This document shows, piece after piece, positions 54,312 to 63,966 of a stretch of DNA of 64,000 nucleotides. Position numbers and translations under genes: made by a program. This stretch comes from Salinimicrobium sp. TH3 (GTDB lineage Bacteria; Bacteroidota; Bacteroidia; Flavobacteriales; Flavobacteriaceae), in assembly GCF_026676115.1 (NCBI RefSeq), contig NZ_JAPONB010000012.1:29346-93345 (forward strand), given 5' to 3'. Numbering within the stretch: position 1 is the first letter of the stretch; every line of letters starts with the position of its first letter. The notes below the pieces were generated by a model. That model was not told the origin of the DNA. It made no database searches and saw only the letters and a program-made list of their open reading frames with translations.

Positions 54312-55430
54312 ATGAGAATAGCTTTTTTAATACTCATTGTTTTACACGGTCTAATTCATTTTCTTGGATTTGCAAAAGGCTTCAATTTGGCCGAGATCAA
54401 AGAACTGAGCCTTCCCATTTCTAAACCCGTAGGTCTAATATGGTTGGTAACCGGGCTTCTCTTCCTTGTATACGGCATTTCCTGGTGGACCGGTTATAAA
54501 TTCAACTGGCTTCTCGCTTTTATAGCTTTTGCTGTTTCGCAGGTACTCGTAATTCTCTACTGGCAGGACGCCAAAGCAGCCACCCTTCCTAATCTTATTA
54601 TTCTGGTTGTAGCCATAGTTTCCCTTGGCTCCTATAACTTCAACAAACTGGTACAGGCCGACACCAGCAGAATATTAGCCGAAAGTAAAATTTCTTCTGA
54701 AAAAATTATTTCTCACAAAGATCTTGAAGGCTTACCTCAACCCGTACAAAAATGGCTCAACCATTCAGGGATCATCGGGAAACCATTTATTTCTAACGCC
54801 AGGATCACTCAAAAGCTGGAAATGAAGATGAAGCCCGGCCAGGAGAAATGGCTACAGGCAACTGCAGTTCAATATTCCACGGTACCTGTTCCGGCATTTG
54901 TCTGGAGTGTAGATGCCAGAATGAATAGTCTTATTGGCTTCAAAGGCAGGGACAAATTTGAAGGAGGAAAAGGGGAAATGTTGATCAAATTAGAGGGGCT
55001 TATACCTGTTGTGGACGAAAAAGGAGAGAAATTGGACGAGGGAAGTCTGCAGCGATATCTGGGGGAAATGGTGTGGCTTCCAACTCTCGCCTTCAGTCCT
55101 TACGTGAGTTGGGAAGAAGTGAATGACAGCACAGCAATTGCTACACTGGATTATATGGGAACCAAAGGCAGCGGGAACTTTTATTTTGATCCTAAAGGAG
55201 ATTTTATAAAGTTTTCAGCAATGCGCTATAAAGGCAATGAGTCCGATGCGAAACGTTACCCGTGGATATTGCAGGTGCAGGAACATAAGAGCTTTGAAGG
55301 AATAAGAGTTCCTTCAAAAATGACTGCCACCTGGAAACTGGAAAACCAAGACTGGACCTGGTTGAAACTGGACATTGAAAACATTGACTACAATGTCAAA
55401 GCTCCGGTCAAAAACTCTAAGAAAATTTAA
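54312..55430 (+). CDS. DUF6544-family protein with N-terminal membrane domain
   Basis: A 372-residue protein. Residues 1-115 hold four hydrophobic helices. The rest is soluble and matches DUF6544: LPQPVQKWLNHSGIIGKP, RITQKLEMKMKPGQEKW, PVPAFVWSVDARM, GSLQRYLGEMVWLPTLAFSPYVSWE and GSGNFYFDPKGDFIKFSAMRYKG. Function unknown; many relatives are lone lipid- or envelope-associated proteins. No neighbour indicates a pathway. Confidence 0.85.
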   Translation: MRIAFLILIVLHGLIHFLGFAKGFNLAEIKELSLPISKPVGLIWLVTGLLFLVYGISWWTGYKFNWLLAFIAFAVSQVLVILYWQDAKAATLPNLIILVVAIVSLGSYNFNKLVQADTSRILAESKISSEKIISHKDLEGLPQPVQKWLNHSGIIGKPFISNARITQKLEMKMKPGQEKWLQATAVQYSTVPVPAFVWSVDARMNSLIGFKGRDKFEGGKGEMLIKLEGLIPVVDEKGEKLDEGSLQRYLGEMVWLPTLAFSPYVSWEEVNDSTAIATLDYMGTKGSGNFYFDPKGDFIKFSAMRYKGNESDAKRYPWILQVQEHKSFEGIRVPSKMTATWKLENQDWTWLKLDIENIDYNVKAPVKNSKKI

Positions 55431-55705
55431 TAACAATCTTATTAAAATTATTGGCAACAATTATCTGGCAGTAACTTACAGATGGGCTAAAAAAAGCAGA
55501 AAATTTCTTCTCTAAAATGTCATTTTCAGCACCTTATATCTTTTATTTCCCTGATATGCAGTTAATTTCCTGTAAGATTTTTATAGATTTATAAAAACAT
55601 TCTTTAGTTGTGCTGGTTAAAAAACATTTTGCTTCTGGTCGACTTGTCCAGATTGCTTTGGGGGTAACAGTGACAAACAATGATCTTTAATAATAAAATG
55701 TGTTT

Positions 55706-56107
55706 ATGAAACGTCTTTTTATAGCTCTGTTCTCCTTTTTAGTTTTCACAGGATGTTCTAAAGAGGATAACCTGGAGGAAAAATTTGTTGGCAATAAGTA
55801 CGCTAATTTACTCTTTGATACCCGTGAAGAATGTGAAGCTTCCTGGGAGAAATATTTCATGAATTGTGCCCAGACCTTAGAGATCATCAGTGATTCCAAA
55901 GTTGAGATCATGGTCACAGATATTCTCTACACCACCACCTTCTATGTAAAAAACGGACAATTGATCGTAGAATCCTCTCCTGAAACCTATGAATTTTCGA
56001 GGGATCTGATTTTTGAGATTTCAGCAAATGGAGATCTCATATTGGGTGACACTCCCTGGATGATATACCAGGAATCTTTTTACGAATTATACGACAGGCC
56101 CAAATAA
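55706..56107 (+). CDS. Hypothetical lipoprotein
   Basis: A 133-residue protein with a short signal and lipobox (LVFTGCSKED, Cys17), then an acidic body with ILYTTTFYVKNGQLIVES and SRDLIFEISANGDLIL strands, suggesting a small beta-rich lipocalin-like or META-like fold. ATG at 55706 preferred over the in-frame GTG at 55700. Two extra Cys (EECEAS and MNCAQT, about residues 43 and 55) could form a disulfide. No family named. Confidence 0.7.
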   Translation: MKRLFIALFSFLVFTGCSKEDNLEEKFVGNKYANLLFDTREECEASWEKYFMNCAQTLEIISDSKVEIMVTDILYTTTFYVKNGQLIVESSPETYEFSRDLIFEISANGDLILGDTPWMIYQESFYELYDRPK

Positions 56108-56233
56108 AGATTCCTCTGCCGGAGGTTTACATCTATTTCCCGACGGTAGAAAACTCGCTGAAGTTAATAGATTTACATAAATTGAAACATTATTCTACAT
56201 CACCTCATAGAATCTATAGAAGAAATTTAGCAA

Positions 56234-56875
56234 ATGATAAAAAATTACTTGAGGAAGGTACTTGTTCTTTTAATTTTGATCACCTGGTGCAATACGGCAC
56301 ATCCACAATCTGAATCAAATCATGCCATATATATTGGTAATGACATTAACGCTGGAAACTACCTTGGCCTGGATTTCAATGTGAATTATGCCTATCTGGA
56401 AAAATACTCCCTTAGATTAGGATATAGCTGGAACGTTAGAAAAGCTGAGACCCAACCATATGATTATTCTGCTGGATTTTTTAAAACTATGCTCCTGGGA
56501 CTGGGCAGTCCCGCTGACCAGCTGGGGAATTTACAACTGGCTGCAGGCAGAATCTATAAACTGAATAATAAGGGAACGATTCGAGCCAATCTATCTTTAG
56601 GACTCGGCTACACCACAATCAAGGAACCCGGAAACTGGCAAAGAACCGGCAGCCACCTGCTAAAGGAGAACTACACCTGGGACTATGACAAATACCATAC
56701 AATAAGCCTTATAATAAATCCTAAAATTGAATTTCCGCTAACGAGATTTTTCGGATTATCTGTTTCCCCAATGGTTCAGCTCAATAAAGACAGGGTATAT
56801 TTAGGTATAGGAGTCGGGCATATTTTTGGTCTCTTACGAGACCGATATGAACCGGCCCAAGATGGGAATTACTAA
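56234..56875 (+). CDS. Hypothetical outer-membrane barrel protein
   Basis: A 213-residue protein with a signal peptide ending CNTAHPQ (about 25). The body shows alternating hydrophobic/polar strands and aromatic belts (NYAYLEKYSLRLGYSWNVRKA, IRANLSLGLGYTTIKEP, FFGLSVSPMVQLNKDRVYLGIGVGHIFG), as in small porin-like beta-barrels. Function unknown. A TAGATTTA -7-like sequence lies about 60 bp upstream. Confidence 0.7.
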   Translation: MIKNYLRKVLVLLILITWCNTAHPQSESNHAIYIGNDINAGNYLGLDFNVNYAYLEKYSLRLGYSWNVRKAETQPYDYSAGFFKTMLLGLGSPADQLGNLQLAAGRIYKLNNKGTIRANLSLGLGYTTIKEPGNWQRTGSHLLKENYTWDYDKYHTISLIINPKIEFPLTRFFGLSVSPMVQLNKDRVYLGIGVGHIFGLLRDRYEPAQDGNY

Positions 56876-57070
56876 AGCTTTTCTTTCTTTCTTAACAACA
56901 GCATTTACTACCTAAAGTTTGCTTCTGCTTTAGGAAGCTTTTCAAAAAAGGCATTTTAGTTCCCTTGCCCTGCCTACGGGAACTTTTATGACTTATGGAA
57001 ACGAATATAACCCAGACCTGCAAAGGATAAAAGCAGGTGAATGCAAACCTGAATATTAAAAGGAAGATTT

Positions 57071-57160
57071 TTATTTACTGTTCCTGTTGATAAAGATCCA
57101 GTAAAAGACAGCAATTAGAATGGTCAAAATTCCTCCCGCGATGTAGATCTTATACTCCAT
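57071..57160 (-). CDS. Putative 29-residue single-pass membrane peptide
   Basis: The frame encodes MEYKIYIAGGILTILIAVFY followed by WIFINRNSK. It has one predicted helix (residues 5-24) and a positively charged C-terminal tail. It sits alone in a 425-bp gap between convergent genes. No family recognised. Its layout resembles the other small peptide at 8321-8416 only in general terms; comparative conservation would be decisive. Confidence 0.42.
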   Translation of the reverse strand: MEYKIYIAGGILTILIAVFYWIFINRNSK

Positions 57161-57300
57161 GTATATGTGAATGTGTTCAAAGAGGGAGCAAGAAATGTAT
57201 TAATAAAATCTCTATTAAATCATGAGATAAATCAGGTTTCTGTTATAACCAATTTATTACAGCAGTATCTAGCCCGCATCTTCAGAAATACTTTTAACTC

Positions 57301-57963
57301 TTAGCTATACAATTCTACAACTTCGGTTTTTTCTCCCAACAGCAGGGTATTGCTGCCGTAGACATCTTCTTTCTTCCGGAATTCTATTCCCAAACACTCA
57401 TTTTTAAGCAGGGTATCGATTTCCTGTTCGTTTGCTGAATTGATTCCGGCGTTGAAAAGTAACTTACCTTCAGCAGAGAGTAAAGCTGAAATATCACTCC
57501 AAAAGTCGGCAGTGAAGAATTGCACCGGCACGTCCAGGTCCAGGAAAAGATCAATTATTATAAGCCCAAATTCTTTAGAGGAGTTCTTTACGAACTCGAG
57601 TGCATCGGTGCAAATGATCTCCAGGGGTTCATGCTCCCCCAATTGAAACTCCCTATATGCTATATCAATGACAGCAGGATCGATCTCTACAGCTGTGATC
57701 TTTCCGTAGTAATGATATTTCTTCCGAAGCAAATGAATAGCACTTCCCCCGCCAAGGCCCAGGAGGAGAACAGGCGCATCACGATCTGCACGCACTTCTG
57801 CAATTCCAAGGTCGAGCACTTCCTGCAGGGCACCAAAGGAGTAATTGGCATTAAGACTGTCCAGCACTTTGCGGCCGTTAATCCATGTAACTTCAAGGCT
57901 TCCGCTGTATTCTGATTCTAATTTCTTAGTAAGTGGCCACAGGTAACTAAGGGATTTTTTCAT
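57301..57963 (-). CDS. Spermidine-synthase-like methyltransferase-fold protein
   Basis: A 220-residue protein with the spermidine/spermine synthase Rossmann fold: LLLGLGGGSAIHLLRKKY (about 69-86), AVEIDPAVIDIAYREF, ICTDALEFV and a later LIIIDLFLDLDVP. The aminopropyl-transferase catalytic region seems incomplete (no clear DSTDP), so polyamine synthesis is uncertain; a methyltransferase-like role is possible. I chose the ATG at 57963 since the upstream 36 codons look non-coding. Divergent from the copper operon. Confidence 0.8.
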   Translation of the reverse strand: MKKSLSYLWPLTKKLESEYSGSLEVTWINGRKVLDSLNANYSFGALQEVLDLGIAEVRADRDAPVLLLGLGGGSAIHLLRKKYHYYGKITAVEIDPAVIDIAYREFQLGEHEPLEIICTDALEFVKNSSKEFGLIIIDLFLDLDVPVQFFTADFWSDISALLSAEGKLLFNAGINSANEQEIDTLLKNECLGIEFRKKEDVYGSNTLLLGEKTEVVELYS

Positions 57964-58090
57964 AGCAACACAAAAATACGATTTTAGAAGAAGGAAGCAG
58001 TTGAGTTTGGTTGATTCAGAAATAAATAAAGAATTGGAGGAGGAGGCATTAAAATGATCTGGATCATACAATTAGGCATAAAAAACCAAG

Positions 58091-58098
58091 TATCTTTG
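58091..58098 (+). promoter_or_regulatory. Bacteroidota -7 element (TATCTTTG) for the copper-type operon
   Basis: Perfect TAnnTTTG element 17 bp before the TTG start at 58116. It is identical to those upstream of mvaD and the DUF4160 gene. It supports the short leader and the TTG start of the first gene. Confidence 0.55.
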
Positions 58099-58115
58099 CA
58101 AAAACAAATCAGGCA

Positions 58116-58499
58116 TTGAATACCGTGCTAAAATATGGTCTGCTCTTAACCTTCTTAATCGCAACCTTGTTCTACAATTTAAGGTTCACCTACCTGGTTA
58201 GTTTTTACACTTTCAACAACCAAAGTTTTACAGAACTGTTTTGTGAAAATCAGGATAAGCCTGAAATGGAGTGTAATGGAAAATGCGCCATTACCAAAGC
58301 CAGTAAAGACATAAATCAGGAGAAAAACGATCTAACCCTCAATTCTTTTCAAAAAGAAATTACCTTTTATGTAGATTTCTCCATGCCCGAAGAGAATTTT
58401 TCTATTAATACAACCCATTTTCCAACCTTCAGGTATATAAACGATTATTCTTTTCTTTTCACAAGGCAAATCGCCCATCCTCCAATGAGGATCTCCTAA
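58116..58499 (+). CDS. Small membrane-anchored Cys-rich protein
   Basis: A 127-residue protein with one N-terminal helix (about 8-28) and then FCENQDKPEMECNGKCAITKASKD, in which Cys43, Cys52 and Cys56 with a Met form a possible metal-binding loop. The C-terminus ends with several His and Met (IAHPPMRIS). Similar small proteins precede copper-related lipoproteins in flavobacteria, as far as I recall. The start is TTG, the only start codon before the helix. Leads the operon with the next two genes. Role in copper uptake is inference. Confidence 0.7.
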   Translation: MNTVLKYGLLLTFLIATLFYNLRFTYLVSFYTFNNQSFTELFCENQDKPEMECNGKCAITKASKDINQEKNDLTLNSFQKEITFYVDFSMPEENFSINTTHFPTFRYINDYSFLFTRQIAHPPMRIS

Positions 58500-58584
58500 T
58501 TTCAAAAAAAAACATTCTCAAGGATTCCATTCAGTTTTAATACTGAATGCAGAGAAGTATTGCCTTAATTATAAATAACAAAAA

Positions 58585-59427
58585 ATGAAATTATTTAAAT
58601 ATATCAGCCTCCTATTAGTGGCTGCAGTCGCCTCTTGTTCAACAGATTCTGAAGATCTAAAACCGGTAAATGAAACTGAAGGACTTTTAAAAATACAGAC
58701 CATAGAAAATGAAACCCACGAGGCAGAATTATATTCTGAAAGTGGCGGTTTACAAACAGGATACAATAAAATGGTGTTACGCCTTAGGAATAAAAGTACC
58801 CGGGAATTTGTTCAGGATGCGGAGATTGAATGGAACCCGATGATGCATATGGAAACGAAGCAACATTCTGCACCAAAATCTAAAGTCTCAAAAATCCCCG
58901 GCACAAACACCCTTTTTGAAGGGTATATTGTCTTCCAGATGCCGGAGAATGATACAGAATTCTGGCACCTTTCCCTCAATTACTCCCTTGACGGAAAAGA
59001 TTACAGTATGGAAGATAATATAAGTGTTCCTGCTTCCAAAAAAAGAAGAATAGCAGTATTCCAGGGAACCGATGATGTCAAGTATATTTTGGCCCTGGTC
59101 GAACCCACTAATCCGAAGATCGCCACCAATAATATTAGTGCTGCCTTGTTTAGAATGGAAAATATGGAAAGCTTTCCCGTTGTAAATAACTACAGAATCT
59201 TAATAGATCCAAGAATGCCCGGAATGGACAACCACAGCTCCCCCAATAATGTGCCTCTAATACAAAGTGAGGCAGGTGAATTATATAAAGGGAAACTTAA
59301 CCTTACCATGTCGGGCTACTGGAAGATCAACCTGCAGGTGGAAAACCCTGAGGGAGAAGTAGTGAAAGGTGAAAAGGTTGAAGGCACGACCGAAGCCAGT
59401 AGTATCTTCTTTGAACTGGAATTTTAA
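58585..59427 (+). CDS. Lipoprotein with YtkA/FixH-like domains, Met/His-rich
   Basis: A 280-residue lipoprotein (lipobox VASC, Cys19). It seems to contain two immunoglobulin-like domains of YtkA/FixH type (about 45-145 and 150-275). Each has a Met/His cluster: EWNPMMHMETKQHSAP (about 89-104) and DPRMPGMDNHSSPNN (about 211-225), which resemble copper-binding loops. It lies between the Cys-rich protein gene and the TonB-dependent receptor gene. Probably an outer-membrane or periplasmic metal-binding partner of the receptor. Confidence 0.78.
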   Translation: MKLFKYISLLLVAAVASCSTDSEDLKPVNETEGLLKIQTIENETHEAELYSESGGLQTGYNKMVLRLRNKSTREFVQDAEIEWNPMMHMETKQHSAPKSKVSKIPGTNTLFEGYIVFQMPENDTEFWHLSLNYSLDGKDYSMEDNISVPASKKRRIAVFQGTDDVKYILALVEPTNPKIATNNISAALFRMENMESFPVVNNYRILIDPRMPGMDNHSSPNNVPLIQSEAGELYKGKLNLTMSGYWKINLQVENPEGEVVKGEKVEGTTEASSIFFELEF

Positions 59428-59490
59428 ATACTTCAAAAGCTGCCTGAGAACATGAACATCTGTGCTTAGGTAGCTTTTAATTCTACAACA

Positions 59491-61491
59491 ATGAAAAAAT
59501 TAGCATTTATTCTTTTACTGTGCCCTTTCTTTAGAAATGATCTTGTTGCTCAGGAAAAAGAAATTGATACCACGAATTATATTCCAATGAAGGAGATCAT
59601 TGTAATTGGAGATAAAGGAGCAGTCTCACAAAAAACAGTAAAGTCCTTGGCAACTGTAGATGAATATCTCGACAGGTCGTCAAAAATATCTATGATCAAG
59701 AGAGGAGCCTACGCGTGGGAACCTATGATTAACGGAATGGCTACAGAACGTACGGTAATAACCATTGACGGGATGAGGATCTTTAGTGCATGTACAGATA
59801 AAATGGACCCTGTAACTTCATATGTTGAGATCTCCAACTTATCTGAAGCTTCAATCTCAAGCGGACAGGAAGGCGCCGAATATGGAGCCACAATAGGTGG
59901 AGCGGTTAACATGGAGCTCCATAAAACAGGATTTACAGAATCGGGCTGGAATATAGGATTGAGTTCGGGTCTGGAGTCGAATGGGGAACAAAAAATAGCA
60001 GGAGCCAAATTGGATTATGCAGAGGACTCTTTTTTCCTGAACACTGATTTTATGTACCGCGATGCCGAAAATTATTACGCTGGCGGAAATCAGGAAGTAC
60101 AGTACTCCCGGTTCACAAAATATAATTTTTCGGCCGTTTCGGGATTGCGGCTTTCAGAACATCAGACTTTACAGGGATCGCTCATCTTTGATAAAGCTAC
60201 AGACGTTGGTTATCCTGCTCTTCCTATGGACGTATCCTCGGCAGAGGCAGTGATCACCTCCTTAAAGTATGAGCACCATAAACCGCTAGACTACATAGAT
60301 CACTGGGAAACAAAGATCTATTTCAACAGCATTGAACATATAATGGATGATTCCCAAAGACCTGATGTTCCTATTCGTATGGATATGCCCGGCTGGAGTG
60401 ACACCTATGGCTTTTATTCAAAAATAAATACTTCTTTGAAAGGACATGAAATAAAAGTGAACCTCAACAGCTTTTACAATAAATCCCTGGCAGAGATGAC
60501 CATGTTCCCAAATGATCCTAATGAGAAGGAAATGTTCATGTTCACCTGGCCCGATGTGCGCACATTCTACACAGGAATCTTCATGGAAGACCGGATTAGG
60601 CTAAACGACTACCTTCATCTAAACCTTTCGGGAAGTCTTGGCTCCCAAACCAACAGAGTAGAAAGTAAGCCTGGGCTTCAAAGTTTAAGGATCTTTTATC
60701 CTGAAATGGCAGAAAAAAATCAAAGGGTTTTAGCCGCTGCATCCTCAAAACTCCAACTACAGAAAAAACATTTCTCCTATACTTTAGGCATTGGGTATGG
60801 CGAACGTGCCCCTTCGGTTTCTGAAGGTTATGGTTTTTATCTTTTTAATAGTTTTGATGGATTTGATTACATAGGTAAACCCCGGTTGAGTAATGAAAGG
60901 TCTGTAGAATTAAATACTTCTGTGGGTTTTACTAAAAAGCGATGGAGCATAAAAGCATCGGGTTCTTATTTTCATATTAATAACTACATCCTTGGAAAAC
61001 CCGATGCCGCCCTTAGTCCAATGACAATAGGAGCAAATGGGGTCAAAGTTTATGAACAACTTGAATACGCCAGTCTTTTTAATACCCATCTATCGCTGGA
61101 TTTTCTGATAGACCAGCACTGGAATTTTAATGGAAAGGCTATTTACAACTTAGGCAGAGATCACAACAATGAAAATCTCCCTTTGGTACAGCCTTTTACC
61201 TATTATTCGGCTTTGCAATTCCAAAAAGGCTTCTTCTCTGCCGAAGCTGCGGTGGAAGGAGCTTTAAAACAATCGGATTTCAGTGAGGAATTTGGTGAAA
61301 ACGAAACTCCCGCTTATGCGGTGGTTAATTTATCGGCATCTCAAATCCTCTATCTCAATCAGCAAAAAATGACTATTAAAGTAGGTGCAGAAAATTTATT
61401 TGATACCTATTATTCAACTTTTTCGGACTGGAACAATATTCCAAGGAGGGGACGCAACCTTTTTGTAAACCTTAATTATGTGGTGTTTTAA
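59491..61491 (+). CDS. TonB-dependent receptor, OprC/NosA-like copper type
   Basis: A 666-residue outer-membrane receptor. Signal peptide ends near LVAQ (residue 21). The plug domain (about 35-145) holds RGAYAWEPMINGMATERTVITIDGMRI, then FSACTDKMDP with Cys101 and Met105 in CxxxM spacing. A barrel loop has IEHIMDD with His283 and Met285 (HxM). CxxxM plus HxM is the copper site described for Pseudomonas OprC. The barrel ends with a terminal aromatic residue (NYVVF). Preceded by the Met/His-rich lipoprotein. Copper specificity is inferred. Confidence 0.85.
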   Translation: MKKLAFILLLCPFFRNDLVAQEKEIDTTNYIPMKEIIVIGDKGAVSQKTVKSLATVDEYLDRSSKISMIKRGAYAWEPMINGMATERTVITIDGMRIFSACTDKMDPVTSYVEISNLSEASISSGQEGAEYGATIGGAVNMELHKTGFTESGWNIGLSSGLESNGEQKIAGAKLDYAEDSFFLNTDFMYRDAENYYAGGNQEVQYSRFTKYNFSAVSGLRLSEHQTLQGSLIFDKATDVGYPALPMDVSSAEAVITSLKYEHHKPLDYIDHWETKIYFNSIEHIMDDSQRPDVPIRMDMPGWSDTYGFYSKINTSLKGHEIKVNLNSFYNKSLAEMTMFPNDPNEKEMFMFTWPDVRTFYTGIFMEDRIRLNDYLHLNLSGSLGSQTNRVESKPGLQSLRIFYPEMAEKNQRVLAAASSKLQLQKKHFSYTLGIGYGERAPSVSEGYGFYLFNSFDGFDYIGKPRLSNERSVELNTSVGFTKKRWSIKASGSYFHINNYILGKPDAALSPMTIGANGVKVYEQLEYASLFNTHLSLDFLIDQHWNFNGKAIYNLGRDHNNENLPLVQPFTYYSALQFQKGFFSAEAAVEGALKQSDFSEEFGENETPAYAVVNLSASQILYLNQQKMTIKVGAENLFDTYYSTFSDWNNIPRRGRNLFVNLNYVVF

Positions 61492-61630
61492 AAGAAGATA
61501 TGTATGATCCCTCAGAAAATTTCACCTCGATTAATTAGCCACTCTTTTCTATAACAGCAAAAATTCCTGTGGGGAATAATATAATATCCAGGGCACTGGA
61601 AAATAAAAAGGAGGGAGAAATCTCTTCTTT

Positions 61631-62170
61631 TTATTCTATCAATGATTTCAGGATTTCAAGCTCTGTTCTCAATTGGATGCCAATTAATACTGTCAATCCC
61701 AGAAAAACTATCCACGAAGAAAAAATAATATAGCCATATAATTCCCCTAATAGCTCCTTTTCAAAAATAGAGAGGAGCATTGTGAACCCGTAAATATAGC
61801 CGGCCAACAACAAAGGAGCCATCACTAAATACATATATTTTCTGGTCCTGTAATAATCCATCAATTGCTCTTTGTAATGGATTAAAGCTTCATCTACCGG
61901 AAATTTTCTTTTTTTTATCACAAACTCCATACAAAACCTCAGCATTAAAGTACCCACCATAATTCCCAGGCCTCTAAAAGGTCTACTGCTTATTGAAGTA
62001 GAAATGTAAAAGAAAATTAGCTCAAGAATAACTATAGCGGCTCCAAATACTATCAGTCCAATCCCCTTTTTGTAAATGTTACCGGGGTCCCTGGTGATCT
62101 CCTGATGAACATTTTCATTATGGCCAGGGTTTTGTAACCATTGCTTCTTTATCTCGTTTTCAATATTCAT
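61631..62170 (-). CDS. Hypothetical membrane protein, four helices
   Basis: A 179-residue protein with a soluble N-terminus (MNIENEIKKQWLQNPGHNENVHQEITRDPGNIYKKG) and hydrophobic segments near 37-58, 64-85, 112-130 and 144-166. A basic stretch (FVIKKRKFPVDEALIHYKEQLMDYYRTRKYMY) lies between the second and third. This pattern occurs in flavobacterial proteins of unknown role, sometimes beside sigma factors. Transcribed toward the receptor gene. Confidence 0.75.
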   Translation of the reverse strand: MNIENEIKKQWLQNPGHNENVHQEITRDPGNIYKKGIGLIVFGAAIVILELIFFYISTSISSRPFRGLGIMVGTLMLRFCMEFVIKKRKFPVDEALIHYKEQLMDYYRTRKYMYLVMAPLLLAGYIYGFTMLLSIFEKELLGELYGYIIFSSWIVFLGLTVLIGIQLRTELEILKSLIE

Positions 62171-62366
62171 CCCTGCCTTCTTTTTTAAAATTGACCTTTG
62201 ATATGTTCTTTGATCAAGAATAATCTCGAGCTACAAAAGAAACTTAAAACTAAGAGAAGTCAGGATGAATGTCAGGTGAAATGGTATTCAAATCTTATTT
62301 GGACACGCAGAGACCGCCTAATATTAATAAGGAAAGGGAGCAAGAATAATTTTAAGACAGTAGTAA

Positions 62367-63527
62367 TTATTGAATGTCCAGCACATATTGACTGGGGCTT
62401 ACATCTGTTGCACTTTTAAAGGCTTTACTAAAAGAAGTTCTGCTAGCGAATCCACATTCCCCGGCCAAAGCTTCAATAGTATTATTCTGCAGGTAGCCAT
62501 CTTCTATTAATTTTTTTGCATGATCCATTCGCAAGTTATTCTTAAATGAAGAAAAACTCAGCCCGTAATAGCTTTTAAGGAAATAGGAAATATGATGTGA
62601 GGGCATTCCAAGTTCCTGAGCACATTCAGTGAGAGTGAAACTTTGATTTAGGTAAGATTTACTTTTTTTAAGACCTTCAAGTTTTAATTTTACCTCCTGC
62701 TCGTCCAGTCCAAACTTCAGGTCATCAGTTTGTTCTTTTGCAACGAGATTTGAAGAAGGTTTTACCTGTTGTGGGTAACCATACAAAATACTGGGAAAGT
62801 AAATCGGGATAATTCCAATAAGAAAGAGTGCTATATAAAGAAAGAAAGTTACAATCCCTCCATCTTCTCCTATGATTATCAAGGAGTGAAACCAGTTCTC
62901 CTGGAACATTTTTTCTAAGGCATAAGTAATAGCTAAAACTGCCATTAACACCAGGATCCCCCAAAAAGTGATTAGCCACTTATTAAGAATAGATTTTATT
63001 CCATCATTCTTTCCTTTTTTAATAAAGCTCCGAATTCCAGGTATTAAAACCATTAGAACTCCCAATTGCCAAACGTGTCGCATGAGAAGGTGTTGGTCGA
63101 GATCTAAAAGCCAGTAATGAACTCCCAATCTTTTCTCGGGTGAGGAAATCGTTGTGGATATAAGATAATTATAAAAACTTTCAGATTGCAGATAGACAAA
63201 AGTGACATCTATTAAACCCAGAACAAAAGGAATAAAAAGAATCAAATCTGCCTTATGCCACTTAAGCTCATCGGTTAAAATGACTTTGAAATAATAATAG
63301 ATGGGAATAAATATCAGGTGATAGGGAAGCAATGGCCAAAGAAAGAACCACGTAAAATGTTCCAGATATCCCCCGTCTATAATATAAGCCTGCAGAGCAT
63401 AAACCGATACTATAAAATAAAAAGCTCCTAAAATTCGTGTTGCTATTGTATTAGTAGATTCTTTAAAAAACAATGTGGTAGATAATACAAATCCGAAGAT
63501 GGCAGCTATAAGGAGGAGGAGAATCAA
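62367..63527 (-). CDS. Membrane-anchored AraC-family transcriptional regulator
   Basis: A 386-residue protein. Residues 1-240 contain seven or eight transmembrane helices. The C-terminal part (about 270-386) is an AraC/XylS DNA-binding domain with SLTECAQELGMPSHHISYFLKSYYGLSFSSFKNNLRMDHAKKLIE and the second HTH NTIEALAGECGFASRTSFSKAFKSATDVSPSQYV. This 7TM-AraC layout is typical of Bacteroidota. Start is TTG; no ATG lies in frame before the first helix. Signal and targets unknown. Confidence 0.88.
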   Translation of the reverse strand: MILLLLIAAIFGFVLSTTLFFKESTNTIATRILGAFYFIVSVYALQAYIIDGGYLEHFTWFFLWPLLPYHLIFIPIYYYFKVILTDELKWHKADLILFIPFVLGLIDVTFVYLQSESFYNYLISTTISSPEKRLGVHYWLLDLDQHLLMRHVWQLGVLMVLIPGIRSFIKKGKNDGIKSILNKWLITFWGILVLMAVLAITYALEKMFQENWFHSLIIIGEDGGIVTFFLYIALFLIGIIPIYFPSILYGYPQQVKPSSNLVAKEQTDDLKFGLDEQEVKLKLEGLKKSKSYLNQSFTLTECAQELGMPSHHISYFLKSYYGLSFSSFKNNLRMDHAKKLIEDGYLQNNTIEALAGECGFASRTSFSKAFKSATDVSPSQYVLDIQ

Positions 63528-63940
63528 TTTGTGTTTTTTATAAAATTAAGCTATTAACAACTTTACCATTTACCTTAGCAATTAAAGAAAGATCTAAGCG
63601 TGGGAATTACATTAAAATCAGCGCCATCAAATAAATCCAATAATTTTCAAAGCTGCCAAAAATATAGAAGGGATAGCTTTCTTACAAGACAATTCACATT
63701 TATCATCTAATATTTTTAAATGAAAATTTTAGTTCTGTATTTCACCCTAAACACATAGAGTCACCGTTCCGGGGTTTCGAAATTTCCCTGGTCAGGTCAA
63801 TGAAAATATAATTTACTGCAGAATATTTGGAAATTGGGATTGCAAAGTTCCCCAATGCCGGCAGGACAACCTTCCCGTCCTTTGGACCCACTTTTTTACA
63901 ATTCATCCCCGAAAAATCTTTTGAAATAACTGAAAATAAA
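63528..63940. other. Intergenic region with no recognised gene
   Basis: This 413-bp stretch upstream of the AraC-type regulator is AT-rich on the left and more mixed near 63760-63900. I see no coding frame with protein-like composition, no RNA gene and no clear promoter element. Confidence 0.5.
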
Positions 63941-63966
63941 AAAGCCTCTCATTTCTGAGAGGCTTT
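63941..63966. terminator. Terminator hairpin near the right edge
   Basis: Perfect stem AAAGCCTCTCA / TGAGAGGCTTT with TTTC loop and an A-rich left flank (GAAAATAAAAAA). On the minus strand it has a strong U-tail, so it likely ends a minus-strand transcript entering from beyond the window. Confidence 0.8.

Noticed and set aside
62198..62419. 73-codon plus-strand frame between the membrane protein and AraC-type genes
   Set aside because: It overlaps the end of the AraC-type gene on the other strand, has no recognisable start context and looks like chance.
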